Positions 51,143 through 62,500 of a stretch of 64,000 nt of DNA are shown here, piece after piece (the first letter of the stretch is position 1; each line of letters starts with the position of its first letter). Made by a program: the position numbers and the translations under genes. The stretch is from Polyangiaceae bacterium (GTDB taxonomy: Bacteria; Myxococcota_A; Polyangia; Polyangiales; Polyangiaceae). The stretch covers positions 20,669 to 84,668 of the forward strand of contig WQZB01000009.1 in NCBI GenBank assembly GCA_009780955.1, given 5' to 3'. The notes beneath the pieces were generated by a model that had not been told where the DNA came from, searched no databases, and was given only the letters and a program-made list of their open reading frames with translations.

Positions 51143-53765
51143 TGCGCACCTCGCTTGGTTTGATGCTGGCGCTCGGCTGTGCGCTCGCGCGCCAGTCGAC
51201 GATACGGACAAGCGCTTCGAGATACGCGAGAGCGAACGGGCCGAGCTGACGTGGCTCCGTTTCGGGCACCACGCCGGCGTCGCTCTTGTCTTCGGGCCGC
51301 CATGGGCCGAGCAGATCGGCGACAAGGCCGGTCCAACCGTGCCCGGTCAGCACAAACTCGTTGCCCTCCCAGCGACCCTCGGCTCCGTCCTTTGCGACGG
51401 AGAAGTCGAGCGGCCACTCTTTGCTATCGACCACCAACGGATTCGAGTCGCTCCGCACGCCAAAGACGTCATCGCCTTCGCCAGTCGTCGATCGCAGCAC
51501 TGTGCGCGCCTTACCGTGGTGTGTCGCGGCCAGATAGACAGCTAAGGCCGGGTACGGCTTCGTTTCGCTATCGCGGTACCCCCGCCACATCGCCAGCGCG
51601 GAGGCTACTTCGTGACGCAGGCCCGGGCGGAACGGAGATCGGCCGCGCGGCGTTTTCGCAAGAAGCGCAGCGCGCAGCTCGCTGAGGAGTTCCTCACGCG
51701 GTAACGCGCCCTGCCACTGCGGATGTGCCTTGCCGAGATCGTGTCGCCCTGCAGCTTCGATGACGGCGGTGCGCGCGGCGCCGTCCAGCATGAGCGTGGC
51801 GCATAGCTGCTCTGCCTCGCGCCGCGCGTCCTTGAGATGATCTTCGAGACGCTGCCAATAGCCGACTTCGGTCCATGTATCGTCTCGCAGAGTCGCTCCA
51901 CGCCCAGCGCGTGGCACGTCAACAAGCACGTTCGACTTGTCACCGGTCCAACCTTCGGTGCTGTCGTAGCCGCCGACATCGCGTTTCAACATCACGAGCA
52001 TGCCGGGGTGAATGTCCCAAGGGTTCACGCGCTCCCATCGGTCAGCCTCGTCGTCCCACAGCCAAGCCTTGCCCTTGCTGCTCTTCAGCATCTCCTGGAT
52101 ACGGACGAAGGAGACGGAGCAGCCTTCATTTGCCGGATCCAGCGGAGGTCCATTGAGGTCATCGCCGCGCGGAGGACGGTTGCCCGACCAGTCGCGCCAG
52201 AACACAGTCACGTCGAGCTCGGGATCGATACCGCGCACGAAAGCGCTGACATCGGTGAATCCGCCGTGCACGTCGCGCTCTGTGGAGAACAGTCCGTGAA
52301 CATCGAGTGCGCGTGGCAGCGGGCTCGGCTTTGGCTGCAAGGCCTCCGACGCTTCTTTCCGTTTGTTCGCGTTCAGCTCCGTGATGGCTTCCGAAAATGC
52401 CTTCGTTTGCGAGAGCGGCGCGAATGCGTCCAGCAGTTTCTTGGCGCGCTCGATGTCGGAGGCTTCGTACGGTCCGATGCGCTCGACCTTCTTGTTGCCT
52501 CCCTCTTTGGGTGTCTCCCAGACCCACGCGCGCGCATTGTTGTCGTCTCCCTTTCGATTCAGGCGACCAAGACGCTGAAGCATCGACGGCCACGGCGCGA
52601 GCTCTGTCCAGAGGTGATGCGCGGAGATGTCCACGCCTGCTTCAATGACCTGCGTGCTCACGCAAATGAGCCCTGGGTCGTCCTTGGAAAAGATGCTCGC
52701 GTTGCGCTCGGAGTCGAACTCGAGGAGCCGCTTCTCATGTCGAGCGCGATCTTCGCGGCGGAAGCGTGAGGTGAGCAGCACCCTGTGCTCAACCGACGAC
52801 AACGCGCGGAACACGTCGCGCGCCATGTCTACCGTGTTGCAGATGACGAGCGAGAGCGTTCCCGCCACATGCTGCTCTTTCACGGCGTTGGCGATGGCGT
52901 CGGGCGTGATTGCAACTGCTGCCGCCGCTGGTGCCCTTCGACGTTTTCCTGCCGGAGCAGGCGCTTGCGGCTGCCAGCGTTCGACGGGGCGCTTGGCCGC
53001 TCGCCACCACGCGAGCCCCTTGTCGTCATCGAGCGCGGTCTTGAGCTTCTCTTCGAACGCCACCTGCTCGGACGACGGCTCGCCGAGCCCTTCTCGTATC
53101 CGGTCCGTGGTGCTTAAAAAGGCCGTACCAACGGTGGCACTCATCCACGTCGTCGGGCATGGCTTCAGGGATGGGAAGCGCTTTTTGCGCATCCAATCAA
53201 GCTGCGACGTCGTCCACAGGCCGGGCCCCAGGAGCTGGACCTCGTCGATGATCCACCGGCAGTCGTTGTTGAGTAGCCCGAAGTGCACCGGCCACTCGAA
53301 GCGGCTCATCGCATAGCCACGGTTGAGCGCGCGAGACAGGAGCTGATCCTGCGTCCCGACGAGCACCCACGGCTTGTCAGGCTGACCGACCCATTCGTCG
53401 TCGATCGCGCCGCCCATGAGCTGGTGGACGCCGACGTCGATCTCGGACTTCGTTGCCTTGAGCCCGCCGAAGTAGGTCCTCAAACGCTGTACGGTCTGCG
53501 TCACGAGACTGCGCATCGGCAGACAAACTACGAGGTGTTGCGGCTCAGGCTTCTTGTCGACGAGCAGGCGCCACGCCCACGCGAGCGCGATCTCCGTTTT
53601 TCCAAGCCCCGTCGGTACTGGAAGCACGTCGGGAAGGCCATCGATCGCGATCTGGAGCTGCCAACTGTAGGGCGCGAAGCCGTTGGTCGCGAGCTTGAAG
53701 AAGTCCTTGAAGGAGTCCTCGCGCGAGCTATCTGCCATGATGGCCTCCAATATCTCGTCGCTCAT
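51132..53765 (-). CDS. cas3: Cas3 helicase-nuclease of type I-G (helicase then HD)
   Basis: 877 residues from ATG 53765 (AAGGA 9 bp upstream; a TTG at 53804 is in frame). Superfamily 2 helicase: PVPTGLGKTE (Walker A, ~50-59), VVCLPMRSLV, WIIDEVQLLG (DEVQ box), SATVG, STQVIEAGVDIS and QRLGRLNRKG. The HD nuclease is C-terminal (~670-760): GRHDLGKAHPQWQ, LRHEVASA, ATHHGKA. The helicase-HD order is opposite to classic Cas3 and typical of I-U/I-G. It degrades target DNA recruited by the Csx17-Csb1-Csb2 complex. First gene of the minus-strand operon. Confidence 0.92.
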   Translation of the reverse strand: MSDEILEAIMADSSREDSFKDFFKLATNGFAPYSWQLQIAIDGLPDVLPVPTGLGKTEIALAWAWRLLVDKKPEPQHLVVCLPMRSLVTQTVQRLRTYFGGLKATKSEIDVGVHQLMGGAIDDEWVGQPDKPWVLVGTQDQLLSRALNRGYAMSRFEWPVHFGLLNNDCRWIIDEVQLLGPGLWTTSQLDWMRKKRFPSLKPCPTTWMSATVGTAFLSTTDRIREGLGEPSSEQVAFEEKLKTALDDDKGLAWWRAAKRPVERWQPQAPAPAGKRRRAPAAAAVAITPDAIANAVKEQHVAGTLSLVICNTVDMARDVFRALSSVEHRVLLTSRFRREDRARHEKRLLEFDSERNASIFSKDDPGLICVSTQVIEAGVDISAHHLWTELAPWPSMLQRLGRLNRKGDDNNARAWVWETPKEGGNKKVERIGPYEASDIERAKKLLDAFAPLSQTKAFSEAITELNANKRKEASEALQPKPSPLPRALDVHGLFSTERDVHGGFTDVSAFVRGIDPELDVTVFWRDWSGNRPPRGDDLNGPPLDPANEGCSVSFVRIQEMLKSSKGKAWLWDDEADRWERVNPWDIHPGMLVMLKRDVGGYDSTEGWTGDKSNVLVDVPRAGRGATLRDDTWTEVGYWQRLEDHLKDARREAEQLCATLMLDGAARTAVIEAAGRHDLGKAHPQWQGALPREELLSELRAALLAKTPRGRSPFRPGLRHEVASALAMWRGYRDSETKPYPALAVYLAATHHGKARTVLRSTTGEGDDVFGVRSDSNPLVVDSKEWPLDFSVAKDGAEGRWEGNEFVLTGHGWTGLVADLLGPWRPEDKSDAGVVPETEPRQLGPFALAYLEALVRIVDWRASAQPSASIKPSEVRSGH

Positions 53766-53853
53766 CCGCGCAGGTCCTTTGTCGCCGGAAGGGGAATCTT
53801 CCAAACGTTGCCAGAGTACGGCGTAGAATGCGGCAAATTCAAGGGGCGATCGC

Positions 53854-53883
53854 GCGCTTGCGCCATGTGCGCTTGCGCCATGT
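53854..53883. repeat. Tandem 15-bp repeat in the cas3 / cas4-cas1 divergent region
   Basis: GCGCTTGCGCCATGT occurs twice head to tail upstream of cas3 and of the plus-strand genes. Could be a regulator site or a simple slip duplication. Confidence 0.6.
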
Positions 53884-53898
53884 CAAAGGACTCGGAGC

Positions 53899-54090
53899 AT
53901 GAAGCCGACGCGCACCTACACCTCGCCCGAGACAGTCAAACAGGCGCTCGACCAACGGCTCAAGACGTCGTCGAAGAGCGGTGCTGACTTCGCGCGCACG
54001 ACGGCGCATGCTTTCAGCTTGCGCATCGAGTTTGACGTTCTTGTCCATGGGCCGCTGTCCATCGGATATGGATCTCGTTTTGGACGCTGA
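53899..54090 (+). pseudogene. Possible N-terminal remnant of an AbiEii-type toxin
   Basis: A 63-codon frame starting MKPTRTYTSPETVKQALDQR then LKTSSKSG...FSLRIEF. The pattern M...R.Y.S...V..AL..RL (x ~20) ..F resembles the first ~45 residues of nucleotidyltransferase AbiEii toxins. The fold's catalytic GS-x-x-x-D region is absent; the reading ends after ~60 residues and runs into the cas4-cas1 ribosome site. Evidence is weak. It could also be a random short ORF. Confidence 0.3.
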
Positions 54091-54113
54091 CCATCTTGTG
54101 TGGAGGATGACCG

Positions 54114-55994
54114 ATGAAGGGCGATGCTCTGCATGACTCGATCTTTCCAGAAGATCCGCTGCGGGCGCGCGCCAAGGTGTTGCCGCGCAAGCAGCCCGTG
54201 GTGGGCGATCCGCCGGACCTCGTCCCCGCACGGATGATCAACGAAACGCTCTATTGCGAGCGGCTCATGTACCTCGAATGGGCGCAGGGCGAGTTCGACG
54301 ACAACGCATTTACGGTCGACGGGCGCGCCGTTCATGCCCGCGCCGATTCGCCCGGTGGTGAGCTGCCTCCGACGAAGGATGGTTCGAAGCAAACATCCGA
54401 ATCGCCTGAACACGACGAACCCGAGAAGGACGGCGCGCCGCCGTATCAGGCGCGATCGGTTTGGCTGTCGTCCGATTCGCTTGGTATCACAGCAAAGATC
54501 GATATTGTCGAAGGGGATTCGAATGGCGTTGCTGTTCCCATTGAATACAAGCGAGGCGCTGCGCCGGATGTTGCCGAGGGTGCCTATTTGCCAGAGCGGG
54601 CTCAGTTGTGCGCCCAAGTTCTTCTCCTGAGAGAGCATGGTTATACCAGCGATCATGGTGAGATTTATTTCGCCCGTTCGCGTCGCCGCGTCAGTATCAG
54701 CATCGACGAAGTACTCATCGAGATCACACGGCAAGCGGTGCATCGTGCAAAAGAGTTGACCGGCAATGGGGAATTGCCGCCACCACTCGCTGAGAGCAAG
54801 AAATGCGAGGGCTGTTCGCTCGTTGGGATTTGTTTGCCGGACGAGACGAACCTTCTTCGCGGCTTCGTTCCGACTGGTGAGCAGAATGCAAGCATCGAGA
54901 AACCGGAACAGATGGTGGCGTTCTGGCCGGTTGCAGAAGGTGAAAATGAACGCGAGCTGGCCGAGGTGTCGTTGCGCCAGCTGCAGCCTGCGCGCGACGA
55001 CCGGCTTCCACTATACGTTCAAGAGCAAGGCGCGCGCGTTGGATTGTCGGGCGAAGAACTCGTGATCAAAAGCAAAGAGACCGAAGTCCGTGCGCGACTT
55101 CCCAATCTTTCTCAGGTGACTTTGTTTGGCAATGTGCAGATTTCGACGCAGGCGATGCGTGCGCTCTTCGAGCGCGGTCTGTCCATCTCCTTCATGAGTA
55201 CGGGCGGTTGGTTCTACGGGCGTGCCACGGGGGTGGACTCGAAGAACATCGAATTGCGTATTTCGCAGCATCGCGCGATGGGCAATGAAGCCGTGTGTCT
55301 TGCGCTCGCCAAAGGTATCGTTGCATCGAAGATTCGGAATTGTCGAACGCTCCTGCGGCGCAACCACAAGGCACCGCCGGAGGTGACGCTCTTCGAGCTC
55401 GAGCAGCTTGCCAAGAAAGCGGAAAGCGTTTCCGCATTGAAGTCGCTGCTTGGGCTCGAAGGCACGGCAGCGCGAACGTACTTCGGTGCGTTTTCGGGAA
55501 TGCTCAAGGGCTCTTCGGTCGGCGTTTTCGACCTTGATGGACGTAATCGACGGCCTCCGAGAGATCCCATGAATGCCCTATTGTCTCTTGCATATTCGAT
55601 GCTCACGAAAGAATTCGTGCACACGTTGGCATCGGCCGGTCTCGATCCGCTTTTTGGTTTCTACCACCAACCGCGTTTCGGGCGACCGGCTCTCGCGCTC
55701 GATTTGATGGAAGAATTTCGTCCCATCGTGGCCGATTCGGTCGCTATCGGTGCCGTCAACAATGGTGTGGTCGACACGAACGACTTCATCGAGCACCCGA
55801 CGGGGGTTACACTCAAGCCGGTCGGACGTCGTAAGTTCTTGCTCGCTTTCGAACGGCGGCTCGACCAGCTCATTACGCATCCAGTCTTTGGATATCGTAT
55901 CAGCTACCGGCGCGTGCTGGAGGTACAAGCTCGCTTGTTTGGCCGTTTCGTGCTTGGAGAAATTCCTAATTATCCGGAGTTTCGGACCCGATGA
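54114..55994 (+). CDS. cas4-cas1: Cas4-Cas1 fusion of type I-G
   Basis: 626 residues with GGAGG before the ATG. Cas4 part (1-240): Fe-S cysteines C48 (LYCERL) and C231, C234, C240 (CEGCSLVGIC), and nuclease residues in GRAVH, AKIDIV and IEYKRG. Cas1 part (~290-626): LGLEGTAARTYFG (E449), FGFYHQPRFG (H518), and LALDLMEEFRP (E533), the integrase triad, plus RDPMNALLSLAYS. Between Cas4 and Cas1 is a ~45-residue linker. Cas4 trims prespacers and checks the PAM; Cas1 integrates. The stop overlaps the cas2 ATG. Confidence 0.94.
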   Translation: MKGDALHDSIFPEDPLRARAKVLPRKQPVVGDPPDLVPARMINETLYCERLMYLEWAQGEFDDNAFTVDGRAVHARADSPGGELPPTKDGSKQTSESPEHDEPEKDGAPPYQARSVWLSSDSLGITAKIDIVEGDSNGVAVPIEYKRGAAPDVAEGAYLPERAQLCAQVLLLREHGYTSDHGEIYFARSRRRVSISIDEVLIEITRQAVHRAKELTGNGELPPPLAESKKCEGCSLVGICLPDETNLLRGFVPTGEQNASIEKPEQMVAFWPVAEGENERELAEVSLRQLQPARDDRLPLYVQEQGARVGLSGEELVIKSKETEVRARLPNLSQVTLFGNVQISTQAMRALFERGLSISFMSTGGWFYGRATGVDSKNIELRISQHRAMGNEAVCLALAKGIVASKIRNCRTLLRRNHKAPPEVTLFELEQLAKKAESVSALKSLLGLEGTAARTYFGAFSGMLKGSSVGVFDLDGRNRRPPRDPMNALLSLAYSMLTKEFVHTLASAGLDPLFGFYHQPRFGRPALALDLMEEFRPIVADSVAIGAVNNGVVDTNDFIEHPTGVTLKPVGRRKFLLAFERRLDQLITHPVFGYRISYRRVLEVQARLFGRFVLGEIPNYPEFRTR

Positions 55995-56281
55995 GACAGA
56001 CATTTGTTGTCAGCTATGACGTATCTGATTCAAATCGCTTGCGGAAGGTCTATCGTTTGATGCGTGGATGGGGAGAACATATCCAATTGTCCGTGTTTCG
56101 CTGCGAACTCAATGCCCGCGAACTCGTTCAAATGCGTTTGGAGTTGTCGCTTCTCATCAATCACAAGGAAGACCAAGTTTTGTTCATCGACATTGGCCCA
56201 GTGGACGGACGAGGGAGTTGTTCGATTCGGTCGATCGGACAGGCTTACGTATCGCCGGAACGGACAGCAATCGTAGTTTAG
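55991..56281 (+). CDS. cas2: Cas2
   Basis: 96 residues, usual size. Ferredoxin-like Cas2 fold with the opening strand FVVSYDVSDSNRLRKVYRLMRGWG carrying the conserved Asp, GEHIQLSVFRCEL, and QVLFIDIGP. It bridges Cas1 dimers in the integration complex. ATGA overlap with cas4-cas1. Ends 236 bp before the first repeat. Confidence 0.94.
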   Translation: MRQTFVVSYDVSDSNRLRKVYRLMRGWGEHIQLSVFRCELNARELVQMRLELSLLINHKEDQVLFIDIGPVDGRGSCSIRSIGQAYVSPERTAIVV

Positions 56282-56517
56282 CATGAGAGCTTAATGTAAG
56301 TCGCTGTCGGCGTGCCACACGGCCCTACGGCGAGCGGTCAAGTGACGCATGATTGAGGGCAGGCGCTCGAAAGCCCACAGTTCATTGAAAAATCATCACT
56401 TTTTGAAGGCATCGGTGTCCATTGCTGCGCCTTGTAGCGTCCGCTTTTCCCGGATCGATCCTCCCCCTCGCAAACCGGCTTGTAACGCCGCGAAATGTAT
56501 GCTTCCATACGATACGT
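56282..56517 (+). promoter_or_regulatory. CRISPR leader
   Basis: 236 bp between the cas2 stop and the first repeat, with no coding sense. By position beside cas1-cas2 it should hold the array promoter and the integration anchor. The last bases TACGATACGT run directly into ATTATCC of repeat 1. No promoter box could be assigned by eye. Confidence 0.6.
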
Positions 56518-59500
56518 ATTATCCGCCGTGATGAACGGCGGCTCCGTTGAAGCGCGGAGGAGCCGTTTGCACCATCACTCCTGGCGCTGGGGTATTATCC
56601 GCCGTGATGAACGGCGGCTCCGTTGAAGCGCGACGGTGGAGAACACGTCGATGGCCTCGTCTTGGTGATTATCCGCCGTGATGAACGGCGGCTCCGTTGA
56701 AGCACATTCAAGGTGATGTGCATCTTGACGGTACTAAGGTAGATTATCCGCCGTGATGAACGGCGGCTCCGTTGAAGCCGTCGTCGTTTGCATCCCTTCC
56801 GCAGTCAATGTCGGATTATCCGCCGTGATGAACGGCGGCTCCGTTGAAGCTAGGCAACCGCCACCAAGTGCCACCTTATATCACCAATTATCCGCCGTGA
56901 TGAACGGCGGCTCCGTTGAAGCGAGCGGAGTCATATCTTCTGGCGACCTCATACCAAACGATTATCCGCCGTGATGAACGGCGGCTCCGTTGAAGCATTC
57001 TTCTTCCTCTTCCGAGCTCTCTTCAGGGATTACAGATTATCCGCCGTGATGAACGGCGGCTCCGTTGAAGCTCCATACGGGAGATACTGACCACTCTGTC
57101 TGACACTGTATTATCCGCCGTGATGAACGGCGGCTCCGTTGAAGCATGGGAAGGCATCCCAAGTTTTATACCTTTATATGCGATTATCCGCCGTGATGAA
57201 CGGCGGCTCCGTTGAAGCCGCGGGAAAATGGGGCAGAGATGTTGGTGTTTTTTTATTATCCGCCGTGATGAACGGCGGCTCCGTTGAAGCCACGGAATAC
57301 ATCCGCTCACTCATCGCCTACACCTAGATTATCCGCCGTGATGAACGGCGGCTCCGTTGAAGCACGATCGCCGGTCATGTGTATAATGCACAGGACCTAG
57401 ATTATCCGCCGTGATGAACGGCGGCTCCGTTGAAGCATGTTGAATTTCGTGCATAACTATAAGTAATAATTGGATTATCCGCCGTGATGAACGGCGGCTC
57501 CGTTGAAGCCATTGGGCGTCCCGTATGAAATCTTGATGAAGCATTTATTATCCGCCGTGATGAACGGCGGCTCCGTTGAAGCATCCAGATCAGATCCGAG
57601 AGTGGTGGTCACGCTGGCATTATCCGCCGTGATGAACGGCGGCTCCGTTGAAGCGCGCGCGTTGTCGCGCAACGTCGCGCCGGCATACGGATTATCCGCC
57701 GTGATGAACGGCGGCTCCGTTGAAGCCTTGCTCGTTGATGTCCAACCCAATCGTTGCGGTTTGATTATCCGCCGTGATGAACGGCGGCTCCGTTGAAGCG
57801 ATCGAATTCGGCGCCGTCGATGCGCGCCGTGTAAATTATCCGCCGTGATGAACGGCGGCTCCGTTGAAGCTATGGGTAACAACGGTTCCAAACACCATAT
57901 CAGTGAAATTATCCGCCGTGATGAACGGCGGCTCCGTTGAAGCAGATAAATCTGACTTTATGTCGCGCGTAAGGATTTCACATTATCCGCCGTGATGAAC
58001 GGCGGCTCCGTTGAAGCCGCTCGCGATCAAGTCCTTGACCCGCGTCGAGTAGATTATTATCCGCCGTGATGAACGGCGGCTCCGTTGAAGCCCTCCCCTT
58101 GCGCTCGTTCAGGATATCCACGCACACCTATTATCCGCCGTGATGAACGGCGGCTCCGTTGAAGCGCGGCTCACATGCCGCCCACGAGGGCCCTACAGGA
58201 CCATTATCCGCCGTGATGAACGGCGGCTCCGTTGAAGCTCTCATTTGTAGGGGTGAGAGAGCAGAAAGAAGTAGATTATCCGCCGTGATGAACGGCGGCT
58301 CCGTTGAAGCGGTGGGATAGTCGCGTCACTACCGACTCCTCCGATACTCATTATCCGCCGTGATGAACGGCGGCTCCGTTGAAGCTGTTTATCGAATGTA
58401 GCGTAGGTCCATCTATCGTACATTATCCGCCGTGATGAACGGCGGCTCCGTTGAAGCTGACGTCATCCCCCCATTTTTCTACGAGATTTTTTCGAATTAT
58501 CCGCCGTGATGAACGGCGGCTCCGTTGAAGCGTTGGACACGCTAGCCCGTACCCGAAAGACACAATCCATTATCCGCCGTGATGAACGGCGGCTCCGTTG
58601 AAGCGGATCAGGATTCAGCTCGCCCCGGAATCATTCTCTGTGATTATCCGCCGTGATGAACGGCGGCTCCGTTGAAGCAACTCATCCCAGAATTCGCCCA
58701 TCTTCGCTTTGACCAATTATCCGCCGTGATGAACGGCGGCTCCGTTGAAGCCCATTATACTGGGCGCGAAAAACGCGTGCGCGTTACATTATCCGCCGTG
58801 ATGAACGGCGGCTCCGTTGAAGCTCTCGCCCGACTCGTGGCGGTGTGTCGGTTCGATTCCATTATCCGCCGTGATGAACGGCGGCTCCGTTGAAGCTCCT
58901 GCGTAGGTCGATGGCTCCCGAATGCGCGCGACGCATTATCCGCCGTGATGAACGGCGGCTCCGTTGAAGCTCAATATCCTGAATCGCCTTCGCGCACGCA
59001 GAAAGTATTATCCGCCGTGATGAACGGCGGCTCCGTTGAAGCCTCGGAGCGCTGGAACGTATCAACATTCCGGCCCGTTCATTATCCGCCGTGATGAACG
59101 GCGGCTCCGTTGAAGCAGAGTGCTTGCCAGTCTTTTCTCGCTTGTGCGCTGCGCGATTATCCGCCGTGATGAACGGCGGCTCCGTTGAAGCCGCGCCCTA
59201 TCCACGGCCGCGCGAACGCTCTCTTTCGTTATTATCCGCCGTGATGAACGGCGGCTCCGTTGAAGCCGCCGACATTTATCGGTGACAACCCGCGCCATTT
59301 ACTCGATTATCCGCCGTGATGAACGGCGGCTCCGTTGAAGCTACGCAAGCGCTACGCTGCTGCGTGGACCGAGGTTGAGCGATTATCCGCCGTGATGAAC
59401 GGCGGCTCCGTTGAAGCGCGAGATCCTCGGGTTTGAACCGTCACCGCAACAATATTATCCGCCGTGATGAACGGCGGCTCCGTTGAAGCGGCGCACCCAA

Positions 59501-62500
59501 GTCGACGAAGATTCGAGCACGCGCGATTATCCGCCGTGATGAACGGCGGCTCCGTTGAAGCAACAGCTGCTGCTGCGGATAATACGCCGAAGCGGCATTA
59601 TCCGCCGTGATGAACGGCGGCTCCGTTGAAGCCCCTGGCTCATCGTCGTAATACACGCTGAGGGTGAGATTATCCGCCGTGATGAACGGCGGCTCCGTTG
59701 AAGCATCCCGAGGGAGACGGAGGCAATAAACGCTACGATGAATTATCCGCCGTGATGAACGGCGGCTCCGTTGAAGCGATGAGATCGCTGCGAATTGTCG
59801 CGTGGATGTCCGCGTATTATCCGCCGTGATGAACGGCGGCTCCGTTGAAGCTGGATCTTCTTTGTACTTCGGACTTGGCCACGTGAGCATTATCCGCCGT
59901 GATGAACGGCGGCTCCGTTGAAGCGTTCACGAGCCACTTGTGTCGAGCGTGCAAGTCCGCTATTATCCGCCGTGATGAACGGCGGCTCCGTTGAAGCCAG
60001 AAGAAGAACTCAAAGAATTACAGGCGCTCGAAGATTATCCGCCGTGATGAACGGCGGCTCCGTTGAAGCAGCTATTCCAGCGAAAGAGCCAGCAATCGAG
60101 AGGGTAATTATCCGCCGTGATGAACGGCGGCTCCGTTGAAGCGACGAGCTTTCGGTCTGCCTCGCTCACGGCGCTTGGTCATTATCCGCCGTGATGAACG
60201 GCGGCTCCGTTGAAGCCCAACAGTCGAATATCCCAACCTGGAGGCAGACCGAATATTATCCGCCGTGATGAACGGCGGCTCCGTTGAAGCTTTGACGGTC
60301 CGCAAATGAGCTCACTAAAAATGTCACCGAATTATCCGCCGTGATGAACGGCGGCTCCGTTGAAGCAGACGGGAGTATGGCATTCCGGTCTTCGCCTGGC
60401 CGATTATCCGCCGTGATGAACGGCGGCTCCGTTGAAGCCCTATGTAAACCTGGAGCCTAAACACTTCACACTTTGATTATCCGCCGTGATGAACGGCGGC
60501 TCCGTTGAAGCGCATTGGCAGTGGCTCCATGCCGGTGCGTAAGCCTGCAAGATTATCCGCCGTGATGAACGGCGGCTCCGTTGAAGCCCCGCGAATTATC
60601 CCGCGTTCCGGACCAAGATATTTGAATTATCCGCCGTGATGAACGGCGGCTCCGTTGAAGCACGAGCATGACGCACTCTTCGCGAGTGAACAGATACCAT
60701 TATCCGCCGTGATGAACGGCGGCTCCGTTGAAGCCAGCGTGAAGGACTTCCAGGCGGCACAGGGACTCTCTGATTATCCGCCGTGATGAACGGCGGCTCC
60801 GTTGAAGCATGGTGCTCCTACGCCGCGTCAGATTGCATTGTGCCCAATTATCCGCCGTGATGAACGGCGGCTCCGTTGAAGCCTTGCAGTTTGCACGTTT
60901 TTGTGGTGGCTACGGATAGATTATCCGCCGTGATGAACGGCGGCTCCGTTGAAGCACATCGAGTGTCCCGCTTTTCAGCGCCGCCATCGAAACATTATCC
61001 GCCGTGATGAACGGCGGCTCCGTTGAAGCGCGCCGGCTGCTCCGCCCGTATTATCGACCGTTTCATTATCCGCCGTGATGAACGGCGGCTCCGTTGAAGC
61101 TTCTTTTCCGCTACTTGCCACGGACAGCCCTCATCGTATTATCCGCCGTGATGAACGGCGGCTCCGTTGAAGCCACTAACACGTCGACATCACAATCGTA
61201 TTTTGTATGCAATTATCCGCCGTGATGAACGGCGGCTCCGTTGAAGCACGATCGTCTGTATCAGCCGCATAGTAATTGGCTGAATTATCCGCCGTGATGA
61301 ACGGCGGCTCCGTTGAAGCTTGCCAGCACCTTGCTGACATCCATCAATATACGCGCATTATCCGCCGTGATGAACGGCGGCTCCGTTGAAGCGGTCGATT
61401 GGCTTTATGCCCCATCATGCGATTCTGAAATTATCCGCCGTGATGAACGGCGGCTCCGTTGAAGCCTGGATGCGGTCAACGCGCCAGAAATAACGGTCGA
61501 ATATTATCCGCCGTGATGAACGGCGGCTCCGTTGAAGCGACGCGAAAATCGCCTCAGTTCCGGCGCCAGGAGACGAAATTATCCGCCGTGATGAACGGCG
61601 GCTCCGTTGAAGCCATACCGGTAGATAGGACGGCAGAGCGAGACGGACTATTATCCGCCGTGATGAACGGCGGCTCCGTTGAAGCGTGCTCCTCGAACGG
61701 GGTGGTCGTACAAGAGATGTCATTATCCGCCGTGATGAACGGCGGCTCCGTTGAAGCTACGTTACATTTATCGACAGCTCCGTGGTGCCCCCAAATTATC
61801 CGCCGTGATGAACGGCGGCTCCGTTGAAGCCGGGGGCGTCTCTACGTCCTGCACTGACCTGTGACGGATTATCCGCCGTGATGAACGGCGGCTCCGTTGA
61901 AGCAACGACAAGTCCCACGAGTGATATCACTAGACCTACGAATTATCCGCCGTGATGAACGGCGGCTCCGTTGAAGCGACATATCTGGAAATCCAGATTC
62001 TAGAATGCCGTGGATTATCCGCCGTGATGAACGGCGGCTCCGTTGAAGCCGGGAATCGCAAGGTTGATCTCAGAGTATGTGTGTACATTATCCGCCGTGA
62101 TGAACGGCGGCTCCGTTGAAGCACGAGCAAAACTGGGATACGGGTCGACTCGCCGGTCTATTATCCGCCGTGATGAACGGCGGCTCCGTTGAAGCATCGC
62201 CGTGGCGGCGATGTTGGCCGCGTTTGCATCGGATTATCCGCCGTGATGAACGGCGGCTCCGTTGAAGCATTTGCATGTCGGCGTCGGATCGAACAAAGCT
62301 GCCGATTATCCGCCGTGATGAACGGCGGCTCCGTTGAAGCGCGACCTCGCACGATAGTAGATGGTGCTCGTCGCATCATTATCCGCCGTGATGAACGGCG
62401 GCTCCGTTGAAGCCCAATACATTAGGCCGTCCTGTCGAGCCGCCGAATAGATTATCCGCCGTGATGAACGGCGGCTCCGTTGAAGCTTGAGACACTAAGG

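Noticed and set aside
51143..51325. N-terminal extension of Csx17 to 51325
   Set aside because: It overlaps cas3 coding sequence; the family signature begins right after GTG 51142, which has a ribosome site.
51837..52769. 310-aa plus-strand ORF opposite cas3
   Set aside because: Antisense of helicase motifs; Asp/Val/Ala-rich shadow frame.
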